Shown: positions 1 through 9,018, counted from the first letter of the stretch. The stretch is DNA of 64,000 nt from Candidatus Firestoneibacteriota bacterium (GCA_026388015.1 JAPLKO010000051.1:40150-104149); one strand, 5' to 3'. Numbers and translations are program-made. Notes: a model not told the origin generated them from the letters alone.

Positions 1-1752
1 ATGTCTTGCAATCCTGCTATTGGGGGTATGGCTAAGGGTCATCTTGTAAAGGAAATAGATTCATTAGGTGGAGAAATGGGACTTACGGCAGATAAGTCTG
101 CAATACAATTTAAAATGCTGAATACAAAAAAGGGGCCGGCGGTACATTCTTTGCGCGCGCAGTGCGATAAAAAAATATACCAAAATCAAATGAAGTATGT
201 TCTTGAACAACAGAATAAATTAGATGTGAAACAGGGTATAATAGAAAAGATTCTCGTGAAAAACAATAAAGCATACGGTGTAGTGACTCATATGGGAATG
301 GCGTATTTTGCCAAGGCTGTAATAATTACACCGGGAACATTTTTAAACGGACTGATTCATATAGGAGAGTCTTCATACCCCGGGGGTAGAAATGGGGAAC
401 TTTCAGCGGAAAAACTATCTGCTTGTCTTAAAGAACTGGGGTTTGAGATCGGCAGGCTGAAAACAGGAACAAACCCGCGCGTGAATAAAAACACTATAGA
501 TTTTTCAAAGAGCAAACTTCAGCCGGGAGATGAAAAGCCGGCAACATTTTCTTCGGAAACGGAGAGTATAGCCCTTCCCCAGGTGCCTTGCTATCTTGTG
601 CACACGAACGAAGAAACAAACAAGATTATTAGAAACAACATTCATCGATCTCCCTTGTTTGCGGGAAAGATTAGAGGGGTGGGGCCCAGATATTGCCCGT
701 CAATTGAAGACAAAGTTATGCGTTTTCCGGAAAAATTAAGGCATCAGATATATATTGAGCCGGAAGGACTTGGAACTCTGGAGATGTATTTAAACGGGCT
801 TTCTTCGAGCCTGCCGGAAGATGTCCAATTGCAATTTCTCCGCACAATTCCCGCTCTAAAGCACGTAGAAATTATGAGACCCGCGTATGCGATTGAGTAT
901 GATTACTGCCCGCCGTACCAGCTTAAACACACCCTTGAAACAAAAAAAATAGCCGGCCTGTATTTCGCAGGACAGATAAACGGCACCTCGGGTTATGAAG
1001 AAGCGGCGGCGCAGGGAATAATGGCGGGAATAAATGCGGCATTAAAAATTAAAGGGGAAAAAGAGTTTGTATTAAAAAGGTCAGAGGCCTATATAGGGGT
1101 CTTAATTGATGATCTTGTTACCAAGGGCACCGCAGAACCGTACAGAATGTTTACTTCGCGCGCAGAATATAGATTAGCGCTTCGTCAAGATAATGCGGAT
1201 ATAAGATTGCTCGAGAAGGCCAGGGATTTAGGGCTTGTTCATGAAGAACGGTTTAAGAAATATGAAATAAAGAAAGCTCTCATTTCCGAAAAACTTTTAG
1301 AGCTCAAGGGAACATTCGTCTATCCTTCCGAAGCCGAAGAAAAATACTTTTTTGAGCACAAGTCGGCAAAGATTAAAGAAAAAATATCTTTGGCGGAATT
1401 ATTGAAGCGGCCGGAGATAAAATATGACGACTTTGAAGATATTTTGAAGGATAAAAATAGCAAAAAAGACAGGAGTTACAGAGAAGCAATAGAGCAAGTT
1501 GAGATACATATAAAATATGAGGGGTATATTAAAAGACAAAAGAATCATATTGAGCGTGCAGAAGCAGAAGAAAGCATTGAAATTCCGGAAGAAATTAATT
1601 ATAAAAAAGTTCACGGGCTTGCCGCGGAAGCCGTAGAAAAGCTTACAAAAATGAGACCGGAATATTTGGGCCAGGCGCAAAAAATATCCGGAATCTCACC
1701 TTCAGATATAACTGCAGTGCTGATTCATATCAAAAAAACCGGAATAAAATAA
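1..1752 (+). CDS. mnmG: tRNA uridine-5-carboxymethylaminomethyl modification enzyme MnmG, 5'-partial
   Basis: MnmG (GidA) is the FAD-dependent partner of MnmE; it installs the cmnm5 group on the wobble uridine of certain tRNAs in the cytoplasm. The frame is open at the window edge and begins with [18 protein letters not shown], which lies roughly 50 residues into known MnmG proteins, so the N-terminal Rossmann FAD loop lies outside the window and the apparent first Met is not the real start. The conserved [12 protein letters not shown] motif near residues 327-338 and the helical MnmE/tRNA-binding C-terminus are present. rsmG follows after 44 bases, the usual mnmG-rsmG-parAB order near replication origins. 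Family assignment is firm. Confidence 0.96.
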   Translation: MSCNPAIGGMAKGHLVKEIDSLGGEMGLTADKSAIQFKMLNTKKGPAVHSLRAQCDKKIYQNQMKYVLEQQNKLDVKQGIIEKILVKNNKAYGVVTHMGMAYFAKAVIITPGTFLNGLIHIGESSYPGGRNGELSAEKLSACLKELGFEIGRLKTGTNPRVNKNTIDFSKSKLQPGDEKPATFSSETESIALPQVPCYLVHTNEETNKIIRNNIHRSPLFAGKIRGVGPRYCPSIEDKVMRFPEKLRHQIYIEPEGLGTLEMYLNGLSSSLPEDVQLQFLRTIPALKHVEIMRPAYAIEYDYCPPYQLKHTLETKKIAGLYFAGQINGTSGYEEAAAQGIMAGINAALKIKGEKEFVLKRSEAYIGVLIDDLVTKGTAEPYRMFTSRAEYRLALRQDNADIRLLEKARDLGLVHEERFKKYEIKKALISEKLLELKGTFVYPSEAEEKYFFEHKSAKIKEKISLAELLKRPEIKYDDFEDILKDKNSKKDRSYREAIEQVEIHIKYEGYIKRQKNHIERAEAEESIEIPEEINYKKVHGLAAEAVEKLTKMRPEYLGQAQKISGISPSDITAVLIHIKKTGIK

Positions 1753-1781
1753 TTAAAAATGATGCTAAAAATAATTAAATT

Positions 1782-1790
1782 TGCTACAAT
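1782..1790 (+). promoter_or_regulatory. Extended -10 promoter of rsmG, probably leaderless
   Basis: TGCTACAAT is an extended -10 box (TG-N-TACAAT). Its last base is 7 bases before the A of the rsmG ATG, so the predicted transcription start falls on the start codon. No Shine-Dalgarno sequence precedes the ATG. No good -35 is visible, as expected for an extended -10 promoter. Read-through from mnmG is also possible. Confidence 0.5.
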
Positions 1791-1796
1791 ATCCGC

Positions 1797-2510
1797 ATGT
1801 CTTTAAATATAGAAATACAAAAATATTTGGCGGAAATGAAAGTAGAACTTTCTGATGAAAATATTTCGGCTATAGATATATACATTAGAGAAATAAATAA
1901 CTGGAATACAAAGGCAGATTTAACTGCTCTAAAAGGTTATGAAAGTATATTTGTAAACCTTTTTTTGGACGCTTTTACATTGCTTCCTTTTATTAAAGAT
2001 AAATCAACTCTTATAGATATCGGAACAGGCGGAGGTTTCCCGGGACTGGCATTAAAAATATTTTATAAAGAACTAAAAATTACATTAGTTGAGGCCTCTT
2101 CAAAAAAATGTGTTTTTTTAAATTATATAAGTAATTGTTTAAAAATGAAAAATGTAAATGTTGTTTGGGGTAGAGCTGAAGATGTAGGGAAAGATATATT
2201 TTACAGAGAGCAATACGACTATGCCTGTTGCAGAGCCGTGGCCGGAATGAGCGCTATTTCGGAACTTTGCATGCCTTTTGTAAAAATAGGCGGTGTTTTT
2301 GTAGCGTCAAAAGGAAAAGACACTACAGAGATTAAACAAGCAGCAACTGCAATTAATTATATGGGCGGGAAAATAGAAAAAATAGAAAAAATCAAATATT
2401 CTTTCTTTAGTGAAGAAAAAAATATTGTAATAATATCGAAAGATAGGCAAACCCCGGAGAAATACCCCAGACGAAACGGAATCCCGCAAAAGAGACCTGT
2501 AAAAGTATAA
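1797..2510 (+). CDS. rsmG: 16S rRNA (guanine-527-N7)-methyltransferase RsmG
   Basis: RsmG (GidB) uses S-adenosylmethionine to methylate N7 of G527 in 16S rRNA. The 237-residue length fits the family. The class I methyltransferase glycine loop IGTGGGFPGLALKI lies at residues 75-88, preceded by the family signature NNWNTKADLTA near 34-44. The later CRAVAGM segment matches the conserved substrate-side motif (usually SRAVA). The ATG at 1797 fits the domain start and the adjacent -10 box; no ribosome binding site is visible. It sits between mnmG and parA, a common bacterial arrangement. The basic C-terminal tail is not distinctive. Confidence 0.95.
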   Translation: MSLNIEIQKYLAEMKVELSDENISAIDIYIREINNWNTKADLTALKGYESIFVNLFLDAFTLLPFIKDKSTLIDIGTGGGFPGLALKIFYKELKITLVEASSKKCVFLNYISNCLKMKNVNVVWGRAEDVGKDIFYREQYDYACCRAVAGMSAISELCMPFVKIGGVFVASKGKDTTEIKQAATAINYMGGKIEKIEKIKYSFFSEEKNIVIISKDRQTPEKYPRRNGIPQKRPVKV

Positions 2511-2547
2511 AAAATATATTGTTATGAAAAAACATTTATTCGCAAGA

Positions 2548-2563
2548 TGTTTCACGTGAAACA
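2548..2563. promoter_or_regulatory. parS: parS centromere site, perfect consensus
   Basis: TGTTTCACGTGAAACA is a perfect 16-bp palindrome that matches the conserved bacterial parS consensus. It lies in the 131-base gap between rsmG and parA. ParB is expected to load here and spread as a CTP-dependent clamp. The symmetry extends one more base on each side (A...T). Confidence 0.95.
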
Positions 2564-2641
2564 TTTTATAATTATCTTGACAATATTGGAGCTTTCTTGT
2601 AAGATTATTTATCTTAATAAATTTAATAAGAAAAGTGAAAA

Positions 2642-3445
2642 ATGGGAAAAGTAATAGCAGTAGCAAATCAAAAAGGGGGAGTTGGAAAAACCACAACGGC
2701 GGTCAACCTTGCAGCTTCTATTGGAGCTATGGAGAAGAAGACGCTTCTCATAGATATGGATCCCCAGGGAAATGCAACAAGTGGGTTTGGTGTTAATCCC
2801 TACAGTGTAGAGTCAAGCATATATGATTGCATAATAAACGGAAAGCCCCTAGAAGAGGTTGTCTTAAAGACTGCGATTAACTATATGAATATCGCTCCTT
2901 CAAATATTGATCTGACAGGCGCAGAAATAGAACTTGTCCCACTAATGGCTAGAGAAAACCGGCTAAAAAACGCAATAGCCCCAATTAAAGACCAATATGA
3001 ATTTATATTTGTCGACTGCCCCCCATCTTTAGGACTACTGACTCTTAATACTCTTACAGCTGCCGATAGTATATTGATACCTATTCAGTGCGAGTATTAC
3101 GCTTTAGAAGGTGTTAGCAAGCTTTTAAACACCATAGAACTGGTAAAAAAGAGCCTAAATCAAATGCTTTGCATTGAAGGAGTAGTTCTTACAATGTATG
3201 ATGGCCGCACTACTCTTGCACAGCAGGTTAGAGATGAAATATATAAACACTTTCAAGATAAAGTATATAAATCTATAATTCCAAGAAATGTACGGCTTAG
3301 CGAGGCTCCATCTTATGGCAAGCCGGTAATTCTTTATGATATCAGAAGTACAGGAGCGGAAGCTTATCTAAATCTAGCAAGAGAGGTGGTAGAAAATGCC
3401 GAAAGGTCTAGGCAAGGGCTTGGGGGCCTTAATCCCGGGCAGTAA
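2642..3445 (+). CDS. parA: Chromosome partitioning ATPase ParA (Soj family)
   Basis: ParA is a cytoplasmic Walker-type ATPase that binds the nucleoid and moves ParB-parS complexes during chromosome segregation. The N-terminus carries the deviant Walker A motif KGGVGKTT at residues 11-18, which starts with the signature lysine, followed by LIDMDPQGN at about 36-44 (A' motif) and FVDCPPSLG (Walker B). The 267-residue length and the absence of an N-terminal DNA-binding extension fit chromosomal Soj-type proteins. The gene overlaps parB by 50 bases, so the pair is one operon, with parS just upstream. Confidence 0.96.
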   Translation: MGKVIAVANQKGGVGKTTTAVNLAASIGAMEKKTLLIDMDPQGNATSGFGVNPYSVESSIYDCIINGKPLEEVVLKTAINYMNIAPSNIDLTGAEIELVPLMARENRLKNAIAPIKDQYEFIFVDCPPSLGLLTLNTLTAADSILIPIQCEYYALEGVSKLLNTIELVKKSLNQMLCIEGVVLTMYDGRTTLAQQVRDEIYKHFQDKVYKSIIPRNVRLSEAPSYGKPVILYDIRSTGAEAYLNLAREVVENAERSRQGLGGLNPGQ

Positions 3446-4274
3446 CACTATAAGCCCAATGGTTGATAAAACAGACGAAAAGCGATTCGGAATTGAGATA
3501 GATATTAATAAAATCAGACCGAACAAATATCAACCCAGAAAGGAATTTGATCCTGTTGAATTGGCAAGTTTGATGGCGTCCATACAAGAAAAAGGGATTA
3601 TTCAGCCTATTTCTGTAAGAAAAGTAGGGATAGACGAATACGAGCTTATATCCGGGGAGAGGCGTTTTAGAGCCTCAAGAGAACTTAAAAAGATGACTAT
3701 TCCTGCTATTATAAGAGATGTTGCAGATGAAGATATGTTGGAGCTTGCTCTAATAGAGAATATCCAAAGAGACGATCTTAATCCTATCGAAGAGGCCGCG
3801 GCATATAAGAGGCTCCAGGACGAGTTTGGTTTGACGCAGGAGGATGTCTCTAAAAAGGTTGGCAAGGAAAGAAGTACTGTTGCAAATATGCTTCGCTTGT
3901 TAAATTTGCCGTTAAAAATTCAGGAATATGTTTCACGTGGAACAATCTCAGTGGGACATGCGCGAGTTTTGCTTGGTATAGACGAATATGATCTTCAGGA
4001 GAAATTGTGCGAAAAAGCGGTAAAAACTGGTATGTCGGTTCGCCAAATTGAAGCTACGGCTGCTGCTATAAAGAAAGGCGAGATAAAGGATATAAAAAAA
4101 GAGCAAGATAAAGATGTGCATATTGCAGAAGCCGAAAAACAGATGCAGTATACGCTGGGAACCAAAGTAAAGATAATAGGTAAGAAAAAGGGAAAAATAT
4201 TAGTAGAATTTTATACAATAGAAGACTTAAATAGGATCTATGAAATGATTCAAAGTATTGGGAGTAAGCGCTAG
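3396..4274 (+). CDS. parB: Chromosome partitioning protein ParB (Spo0J family)
   Basis: ParB binds parS, hydrolyses CTP and spreads along DNA to form the partition complex and load SMC. The start is supported by the family N-terminus MPKGLGKGLGALIP, which stimulates the ParA ATPase, and by AGAGAGGTGG upstream inside parA. The CTP-binding core is present: the GERRFRA box near residues 88-94 and LIENIQRDDLNPIEEA near 119-134. A helix-turn-helix follows (about 138-165) and then a dimerisation C-terminus. The 292-residue length is normal. A second parS site lies within the coding sequence, as also seen in Bacillus spo0J. Confidence 0.96.
   Translation: MPKGLGKGLGALIPGSNTISPMVDKTDEKRFGIEIDINKIRPNKYQPRKEFDPVELASLMASIQEKGIIQPISVRKVGIDEYELISGERRFRASRELKKMTIPAIIRDVADEDMLELALIENIQRDDLNPIEEAAAYKRLQDEFGLTQEDVSKKVGKERSTVANMLRLLNLPLKIQEYVSRGTISVGHARVLLGIDEYDLQEKLCEKAVKTGMSVRQIEATAAAIKKGEIKDIKKEQDKDVHIAEAEKQMQYTLGTKVKIIGKKKGKILVEFYTIEDLNRIYEMIQSIGSKR
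3929..3944. promoter_or_regulatory. parS: Second parS site inside parB
   Basis: TGTTTCACGTGGAACA is the exact reverse complement of the other classical parS form TGTTCCACGTGAAACA. It is read as the parB codons for VSRGT (residues 179-183) plus the last base of Tyr178. With the upstream site it marks this region as a ParB loading zone. Confidence 0.9.
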
Positions 4275-4368
4275 TATTGGGATGGCATATGTTATTCGGC
4301 GGAAATATTCTTGATTTAAGGGATATTGTATATTTTTTAGGATGATATCTTGCTCTTATGTGCATTTC

Positions 4369-4407
4369 AACGCGTCTGTTGCGTTCTGGCTACAACCGCA
4401 CAGCGTT
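4369..4407. other. Interrupted hairpin in the parB-AKR gap
   Basis: The 240-base gap 4275-4514 holds no convincing gene. Within it AACGC...GCGTT, TGT...ACA and GCG...CGC arms can pair as a bulged 11-bp stem around a 13-base loop. No T-run follows, so it is not a standard terminator. Its function is unknown. Confidence 0.25.
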
Positions 4408-4514
4408 ATTGCCATATATAATAAATGTATCTTGGGATATTATGTAATATTTTAAGCGGTATTTATTTTTTTATGGGTTCATATAATTCAATTTAAAGGA
4501 TATTTTGTCAATAT

Positions 4515-5600
4515 ATGGAATTTAGGCAACTTACTAAATCTGGAATAAATGTCTCCTGCATTTCGTTTGGTGGTATGCGTATCCCAAGAATTAGCGAAGA
4601 AGAGGCATATAAAGTAGTTAATAGGGCGTTAGACCTGGGAATTAACTACTTTGAGACGGCAAGTGGATATGGGGATAGTGAAATTAAGATAGGAAAGTCT
4701 CTTGGAAAAAGAAGAAAAGATATTATTCTCTCCACAAAATGCGCTTATGATAATCCAATCACGGCAGATGAATTAAAAAGAAATGTTGAAAATCAATTAA
4801 AAAGGCTTCAGACTGATTATTTTGACTTCTATCAGATGTGGGGCACCGACTCTATGGATTGTTTTGTGAAGATGATAGAGCCCGGATACAAATATGAAGG
4901 CGTCAGAGACCTCATGAAACAGGGAGTTATAAAACACATCGGACTTACCTCTCACGCAAAACCAAAAGATGTAGAAATAATGATAGAGTCGGGACTTTTT
5001 GAAAGTGTAACGCTTTATTATAATCCATACAAGCAGGAGTATTCGGAAGTTGCAGCACTTGCGCAAAAGTTAGAAATGGGTGTTGTTGCGATGGGTCCTT
5101 TAAACGGTGGTTTTCTCGGTGACGAAACGAAAGAGCTGAGTTTTTTAAAGAAAGGAAAAGCTCGGACAAATGCGGAAGGAGCATTGCGTTTTATTGTCGG
5201 AAATAAAAATATCACGACTTCTATTGTTGGTTTTGAATCCGAGCAGCAGGTGATCGATGGAGTTTACGCCGGAGATTTTTATGAAGATATAGCCGGGACA
5301 AATGACATAGAAATAATTTCTGAAAAGTTTAGAGAAATGAGAAAAATCCTACCGGAAAATATTTGCAGTTCGTGTAACTACTGCAAACCGTGTAAAGAAA
5401 AAATAGACATACCTAATATTTTTAGACTGGTAAATGACGCCAAAGTTTATGGAACCTGGGGTTTTTTAAAAAACAAATATATGAAAATGAGTAAAAAAGC
5501 AGATCTATGTACAAAATGCAAAGCTTGTATGGAAAAATGCCCTCAAAAGCTTGATATTATCAAAGATCTGGAAATCGCGCACCAACTGCTAAATAGTTAA
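4515..5600 (+). CDS. Aldo/keto reductase with C-terminal Fe-S cluster domain
   Basis: Predicted cytoplasmic NAD(P)H-dependent oxidoreductase of the aldo/keto reductase family, in the subgroup that ends in a ferredoxin-like domain. Residues 1-270 form the TIM barrel (FETASGYGDSE near 46-56, STKCAY near 73-78). The C-terminus carries CSSCNYCKPC and CTKCKACMEKCP, Cys patterns suited to one or two [4Fe-4S] clusters. Of the usual Asp-Tyr-Lys-His tetrad, Tyr52 and Lys75 are kept, the Asp position is Glu47 and the His position appears to be Trp109. The substrate is unknown. A -10-like TATTTT lies 9 bases before the ATG and no clear ribosome binding site is seen. Confidence 0.85.
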   Translation: MEFRQLTKSGINVSCISFGGMRIPRISEEEAYKVVNRALDLGINYFETASGYGDSEIKIGKSLGKRRKDIILSTKCAYDNPITADELKRNVENQLKRLQTDYFDFYQMWGTDSMDCFVKMIEPGYKYEGVRDLMKQGVIKHIGLTSHAKPKDVEIMIESGLFESVTLYYNPYKQEYSEVAALAQKLEMGVVAMGPLNGGFLGDETKELSFLKKGKARTNAEGALRFIVGNKNITTSIVGFESEQQVIDGVYAGDFYEDIAGTNDIEIISEKFREMRKILPENICSSCNYCKPCKEKIDIPNIFRLVNDAKVYGTWGFLKNKYMKMSKKADLCTKCKACMEKCPQKLDIIKDLEIAHQLLNS

Positions 5601-5625
5601 ATCATCCATTGCTTCCCGGAGAAAA

Positions 5626-6576
5626 ATGAAAGTATTTAATCCGAACCATCCCGATATAAAAAAAAGAGTTGAACAGTATATTTCCGCATCTCTTTCTCTC
5701 GCCGTTGAATTTATTCTGGCGCTGCCGGTCAAAGGAACAGGACAGAATCCTTTCTGGAAAGTAGAAGTTGCAGAAGGTGAAAAACACAGCTTTATCATCT
5801 TAAAAACGTTTGTGCAGGACAGTTCCTCAGTTTCCGGCGATAAACAGGATTTTTTTAGAGAATACCGTTTGTTAAAACAGCTTGAAACAAAAACTCTGAA
5901 ATTTCCAAAAGTATTTGGCATAGATGAAGAAGGAACGGCGCTGGGAACCCCTTCGTTTCTTGAGGAGAGCTTAAAAGGGCGGGTGCTTTATAATGCTCTG
6001 AAAATAAAAGAAAAATGGGCGGAAGAGCTCTATATTAAAAGCATAATTGAAATCCAAAATATTAAGAAAGAAGATCTGGGAACCGTTTACGGAGAATTAA
6101 ACGAAAGCGAAAACACACATGATTCTTTTGTGCGGATAAAAAAAGAACTGTTCCTTCTTTCAAAAGGCCCGCTTCTTACGCTGGTACTGAAAAAGCTGAC
6201 AGATGATCAGCCTCCGTTTATTCAGCCTTGCTTTGGAAACGGGGATTTTAATCCCAAGAACTTCTTAGCGAAAGATAAAATACTTACGGGTATCTTAAAA
6301 TTTGAAACAGCAGGCTTCTTTGACCCGCTTTATCAGTTTTTACTACCTCTGGAGAAGTATCCGCTGCTTAAAAACAGAGGGCTGGAAGAAGCATACTGTA
6401 AAGAGAAAGGGCTGAAGAATATAATAATAGACTGGTATTACGGTCTGATTCTGGCAGCAAAACTTTTAGAGGCTCTAATAATAGAAGAAAAAGGGGAGAC
6501 CCCGGCAAATCAGGAAATAAATAATAAGGAAGATATTCTAGCCCGCCTGAGTAAATGGGTAAAAAGTACAAAGTGA
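5626..6576 (+). CDS. APH-like kinase-fold protein with degenerate active site
   Basis: Resembles the aminoglycoside phosphotransferase/choline kinase fold. Lys60 (IILK) and Glu79 (REYRLL) match the ATP-anchoring pair. GNGDFNPKNFL at about 204-214 matches the catalytic HGDxxxxN loop with His replaced by Asn205. ILKFETAGFFDPLYQ at 223-237 matches the metal-binding loop, usually IDWE/IDFE, with the Asp replaced by Lys225. The catalytic Asp207 and Asn212 remain. Loss of the metal-binding Asp suggests a pseudokinase or altered chemistry; this is inference. GGAG lies just upstream of the ATG. It follows the aldo/keto reductase by 25 bases and could share its transcript. Confidence 0.6.
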   Translation: MKVFNPNHPDIKKRVEQYISASLSLAVEFILALPVKGTGQNPFWKVEVAEGEKHSFIILKTFVQDSSSVSGDKQDFFREYRLLKQLETKTLKFPKVFGIDEEGTALGTPSFLEESLKGRVLYNALKIKEKWAEELYIKSIIEIQNIKKEDLGTVYGELNESENTHDSFVRIKKELFLLSKGPLLTLVLKKLTDDQPPFIQPCFGNGDFNPKNFLAKDKILTGILKFETAGFFDPLYQFLLPLEKYPLLKNRGLEEAYCKEKGLKNIIIDWYYGLILAAKLLEALIIEEKGETPANQEINNKEDILARLSKWVKSTK

Positions 6577-6645
6577 CAGAATAATTACAGCGCGGACGGG
6601 TTTAGAACCCACAGCGAAATTTATTTAGAAAGGCATATAAATAAT

Positions 6646-7260
6646 ATGAAATACTATTTTTTCAGACACGGTGAAAGCGAAGCAAATAAAGCAAAGCTCT
6701 TTGCCAGTACTAAAATAGACCCCTCCCTCACGAAAAACGGTAAACAGCAAGCTGCAAATATGTGTGAAGTTATGAAAGATTTCCCGGTTGAGAGAATCTA
6801 TGTCAGTCCGCTAAAAAGAACAAAAGAAACCGCCGGGATTATTTTTCCGGGGAAGGTACTGATGATTGAAGAAAGCCTGAGAGAGACGGATGTCGGCTTG
6901 CTGGACGGAGAAAGCTATACCGCCCCCGCTAACTGGAAGAAATATAAAGATGTAGTAGACGCTTGGGAGTCCGGTAATCATTCTGCACGTTTTGAAGGCG
7001 GTGAGTCAAACGTAGAAATCAAAGCCAGAATAGTAAAGTTTATGAGCAGAGCGAATAAAGAGTGTAAGGAAAGCGCGGCATTTGTGGCGCACAGTGACAT
7101 ACTCCGGAGTTTTTTCTGGTTTTTCTGCGAAAACAGGGGAAAAACAATGCAGGATAACTACATGGATAAAGGTCGTTTAACCATTGTTTCAAGAGAGCCA
7201 AACAGCAGTATATATAGAATAGAGAATTTCAATATAGAGACATTGACGAATTACGATTGA
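6646..7260 (+). CDS. Histidine phosphatase superfamily protein (phosphoglycerate mutase-like)
   Basis: A 204-residue cytoplasmic protein with the phosphohistidine signature RHGESEAN at residues 7-14 (nucleophile His8), SPLKRTKETA near 54-63 and a second catalytic His in VAHSDILR. The family includes cofactor-dependent phosphoglycerate mutases and many broad phosphatases. The divergent second motif (usually SHGGxIR) and the short length favour a phosphatase over a glycolytic mutase; the substrate cannot be named. An AAAGG motif lies upstream. It converges on the ABC permease gene with a 38-base gap. Confidence 0.8.
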   Translation: MKYYFFRHGESEANKAKLFASTKIDPSLTKNGKQQAANMCEVMKDFPVERIYVSPLKRTKETAGIIFPGKVLMIEESLRETDVGLLDGESYTAPANWKKYKDVVDAWESGNHSARFEGGESNVEIKARIVKFMSRANKECKESAAFVAHSDILRSFFWFFCENRGKTMQDNYMDKGRLTIVSREPNSSIYRIENFNIETLTNYD

Positions 7261-7298
7261 CAATTTAATGAAGGCTGAATTTATCCCGCCAAGTGAAG

Positions 7299-8072
7299 TT
7301 ATTCCGACAATCTCATTATTATTCCGTTTTTCCTGGATCTCTGGTAAGCCCAATTTATTGAGAAAAGGACGAGGGAGATGTAGGTGAAACAAAGAGCGAA
7401 GCCGGTTAAGAGAAGGTGTGTGTGCAGAGGCTTAAAACCGTACCCGAGTCTGAAATACTCTAAAAAGTACGTAAGCGGGATTAACTCGGCCAGCCACTGG
7501 AAAAACGGCGGGAGCTGATCCACTGGATAATATATTCCGCAAATAAGCATTACCAGAGTTCCGAAAGCCCAGGCTACTATTTCTACACGCTGTCCGTACA
7601 GCGTGATTAAAAGGCAGATAAGCATTCCTATTATCAAAGCATTCAAAAAAACACCTGCAATAAAAACAGCTGCAACTTTATATGAAGGTACCTCAAAGCC
7701 GAAAGCGAAGTAAGAAAATAACGCCATCAATGCGAATATCAGCACTCCGCGCACTATGCCGATTATCCATGAACCTAATATAAAATGCAAATGCTCTATA
7801 GGGGCGAGAAACGTGTGTTTTATACTTTTTGACCAGACGTCATACAAAAGGCCGTATGCCACGTCAAGTGTTGCCACCTGGATAGTTCCTGCTGTTATCG
7901 CGCCGGTTAAAACAAAATTCAGCAGGGTCTGGTCTAGTTTTAGAAAGCCGCTCATTAACCCCATGGAAATAAGGCTCACAACCGGCCAGAATAATAACTC
8001 AAAGAAAGAAAACAGGTTACGTTTTGCGAATATCCAGTTTCTGTATGAAAAAGCCAGTATTTTACTTAGCAA
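7299..8072 (-). CDS. ABC-2 type transporter permease
   Basis: A 257-residue integral inner-membrane protein with about six hydrophobic segments, an N-terminal cytoplasmic amphipathic stretch (YRNWIFAKRN) and the ABC-2 permease layout. The late motif GIYYPVDQLPPFFQWLAELIPLTYFLEYFR is written here only to show its ends: GIYYPVDQLP and PLTYFLEYFR are typical of drug or polysaccharide exporters. Its start overlaps the end of the ATPase gene by 11 bases, so the two form one exporter. The transported substrate is unknown. Confidence 0.85.
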   Translation of the reverse strand: MLSKILAFSYRNWIFAKRNLFSFFELLFWPVVSLISMGLMSGFLKLDQTLLNFVLTGAITAGTIQVATLDVAYGLLYDVWSKSIKHTFLAPIEHLHFILGSWIIGIVRGVLIFALMALFSYFAFGFEVPSYKVAAVFIAGVFLNALIIGMLICLLITLYGQRVEIVAWAFGTLVMLICGIYYPVDQLPPFFQWLAELIPLTYFLEYFRLGYGFKPLHTHLLLTGFALCFTYISLVLFSINWAYQRSRKNGIIMRLSE

Positions 8073-8829
8073 GATCTAAGAACACTCCTTCCAGGTCTTT
8101 TGTTTTAGTTTTTCTCTTTAACTCTGCTTTTGTCCCGAGCGCCTTTATCTTGCCGTCCTTTATGAATGCTATTCTGCCGCAAAGTTCTTCGGCTTCTTTC
8201 ATGTAATGTGTGGTCAAAATTATCGTAGTTCCGGTTTTTTTATTTATCTCAAGTATTTTTGCTCTTATTTTTTTTGAAATATCCGGGTCCAGCCCTATGG
8301 TTGGTTCATCAAGAAGGAGTATTTCAGGCGCGTTTATCATGGATTTTGCAAGCGCCACCCTCTGTTTTGTCCCGGTAGAGAGTCTTGAGTACTCCGAATT
8401 CCTGTGTTTTTCAAGTTCAAATGCTGATATAAGCTCGTGTACGCGGTCTTTAGAGGCAAAAATACCGAAACCATACAGCATTGAGTAGTATTTGAGAATC
8501 TCCTGTACGGTCAGACTCCAGGGGAAGTTGGGATTTCCGGAGCACATATTTATCCTGGCTTTTAAAGTTGCGAGTTCATGCATGGAGAGTTTTGTAGTTT
8601 CCCGGCCGAACATCAGCACTTTGCCCGCATCAGGCAGGAGTTGTGTCGAAATAACGTTTAGAAGCGTGGTCTTTCCGGCTCCGTTTGGTCCAAGAAGGCC
8701 GAAGATTTCCCCCTTGTTAACAGTAAGAGAAATACCATTTAGCGCAGTATTTACTTTTTTCTTAAAAAACCCGGAGGTAAACTTCTTGCGGATGTTCTTT
8801 ACCTCTATGACTTTCAAGTTATTTTTCAT
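8062..8829 (-). CDS. ABC transporter ATP-binding protein
   Basis: ATPase subunit that powers the adjacent ABC-2 permease. It contains Walker A GPNGAGKTT, a signature motif in the variant form LSTGTKQR, Walker B ILLLDEPTIGLD and the switch-region His in TTHYMKEAE. The start is uncertain. The frame extends upstream to a TTG at 8883 (with an AAGGAG too close to it) and an ATG at 8850; the ATG at 8829 was chosen because the ABC domain begins right after MKNNLKVIEVKNIRKKF and an AGG lies upstream. The C-terminus lacks an extra domain. The pair is divergent from the HD-GYP gene. Confidence 0.85.
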   Translation of the reverse strand: MKNNLKVIEVKNIRKKFTSGFFKKKVNTALNGISLTVNKGEIFGLLGPNGAGKTTLLNVISTQLLPDAGKVLMFGRETTKLSMHELATLKARINMCSGNPNFPWSLTVQEILKYYSMLYGFGIFASKDRVHELISAFELEKHRNSEYSRLSTGTKQRVALAKSMINAPEILLLDEPTIGLDPDISKKIRAKILEINKKTGTTIILTTHYMKEAEELCGRIAFIKDGKIKALGTKAELKRKTKTKDLEGVFLDLAK

Positions 8830-8947
8830 TTTGCCTAATGAGTTTATCATATAACCCGGTATTTTTACATAATTTTTTATCAATTCTCCTTACTCATCTT
8901 CTATATATATCGTCCAATTCGCACTATCTGCGCTATCTCTTTTTCTT

Positions 8948-8961
8948 ATCCGTGTTATCAG
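8948..8961. repeat. Short dispersed repeat ATCCGTGTTATCAG
   Basis: This 14-base string lies in the gap between the divergent ABC and HD-GYP genes. Close copies occur at 62266-62279 (ATCTGTGTTATCAG, intergenic) and 53810-53821 (ATCTGTGTTATC, at the msrA 5' end), all in the same orientation. The function is unknown; it may be part of a longer degraded repeat. Confidence 0.35.
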
Positions 8962-8989
8962 TCCCGGATTTTTGGGCCATGGTTTTATA

Positions 8990-9018
8990 TTGTATTTCTC
9001 ACCCCCATTTTGTATTAT
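8990..9018 (+). promoter_or_regulatory. Sigma-70 type promoter of the HD-GYP gene
   Basis: TTGTAT (8990-8995) and TATTAT (9013-9018) are separated by 17 bases. The predicted start at about 9025 is 2 bases before the ATG, so the transcript is probably leaderless; no Shine-Dalgarno sequence is present. Confidence 0.5.
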
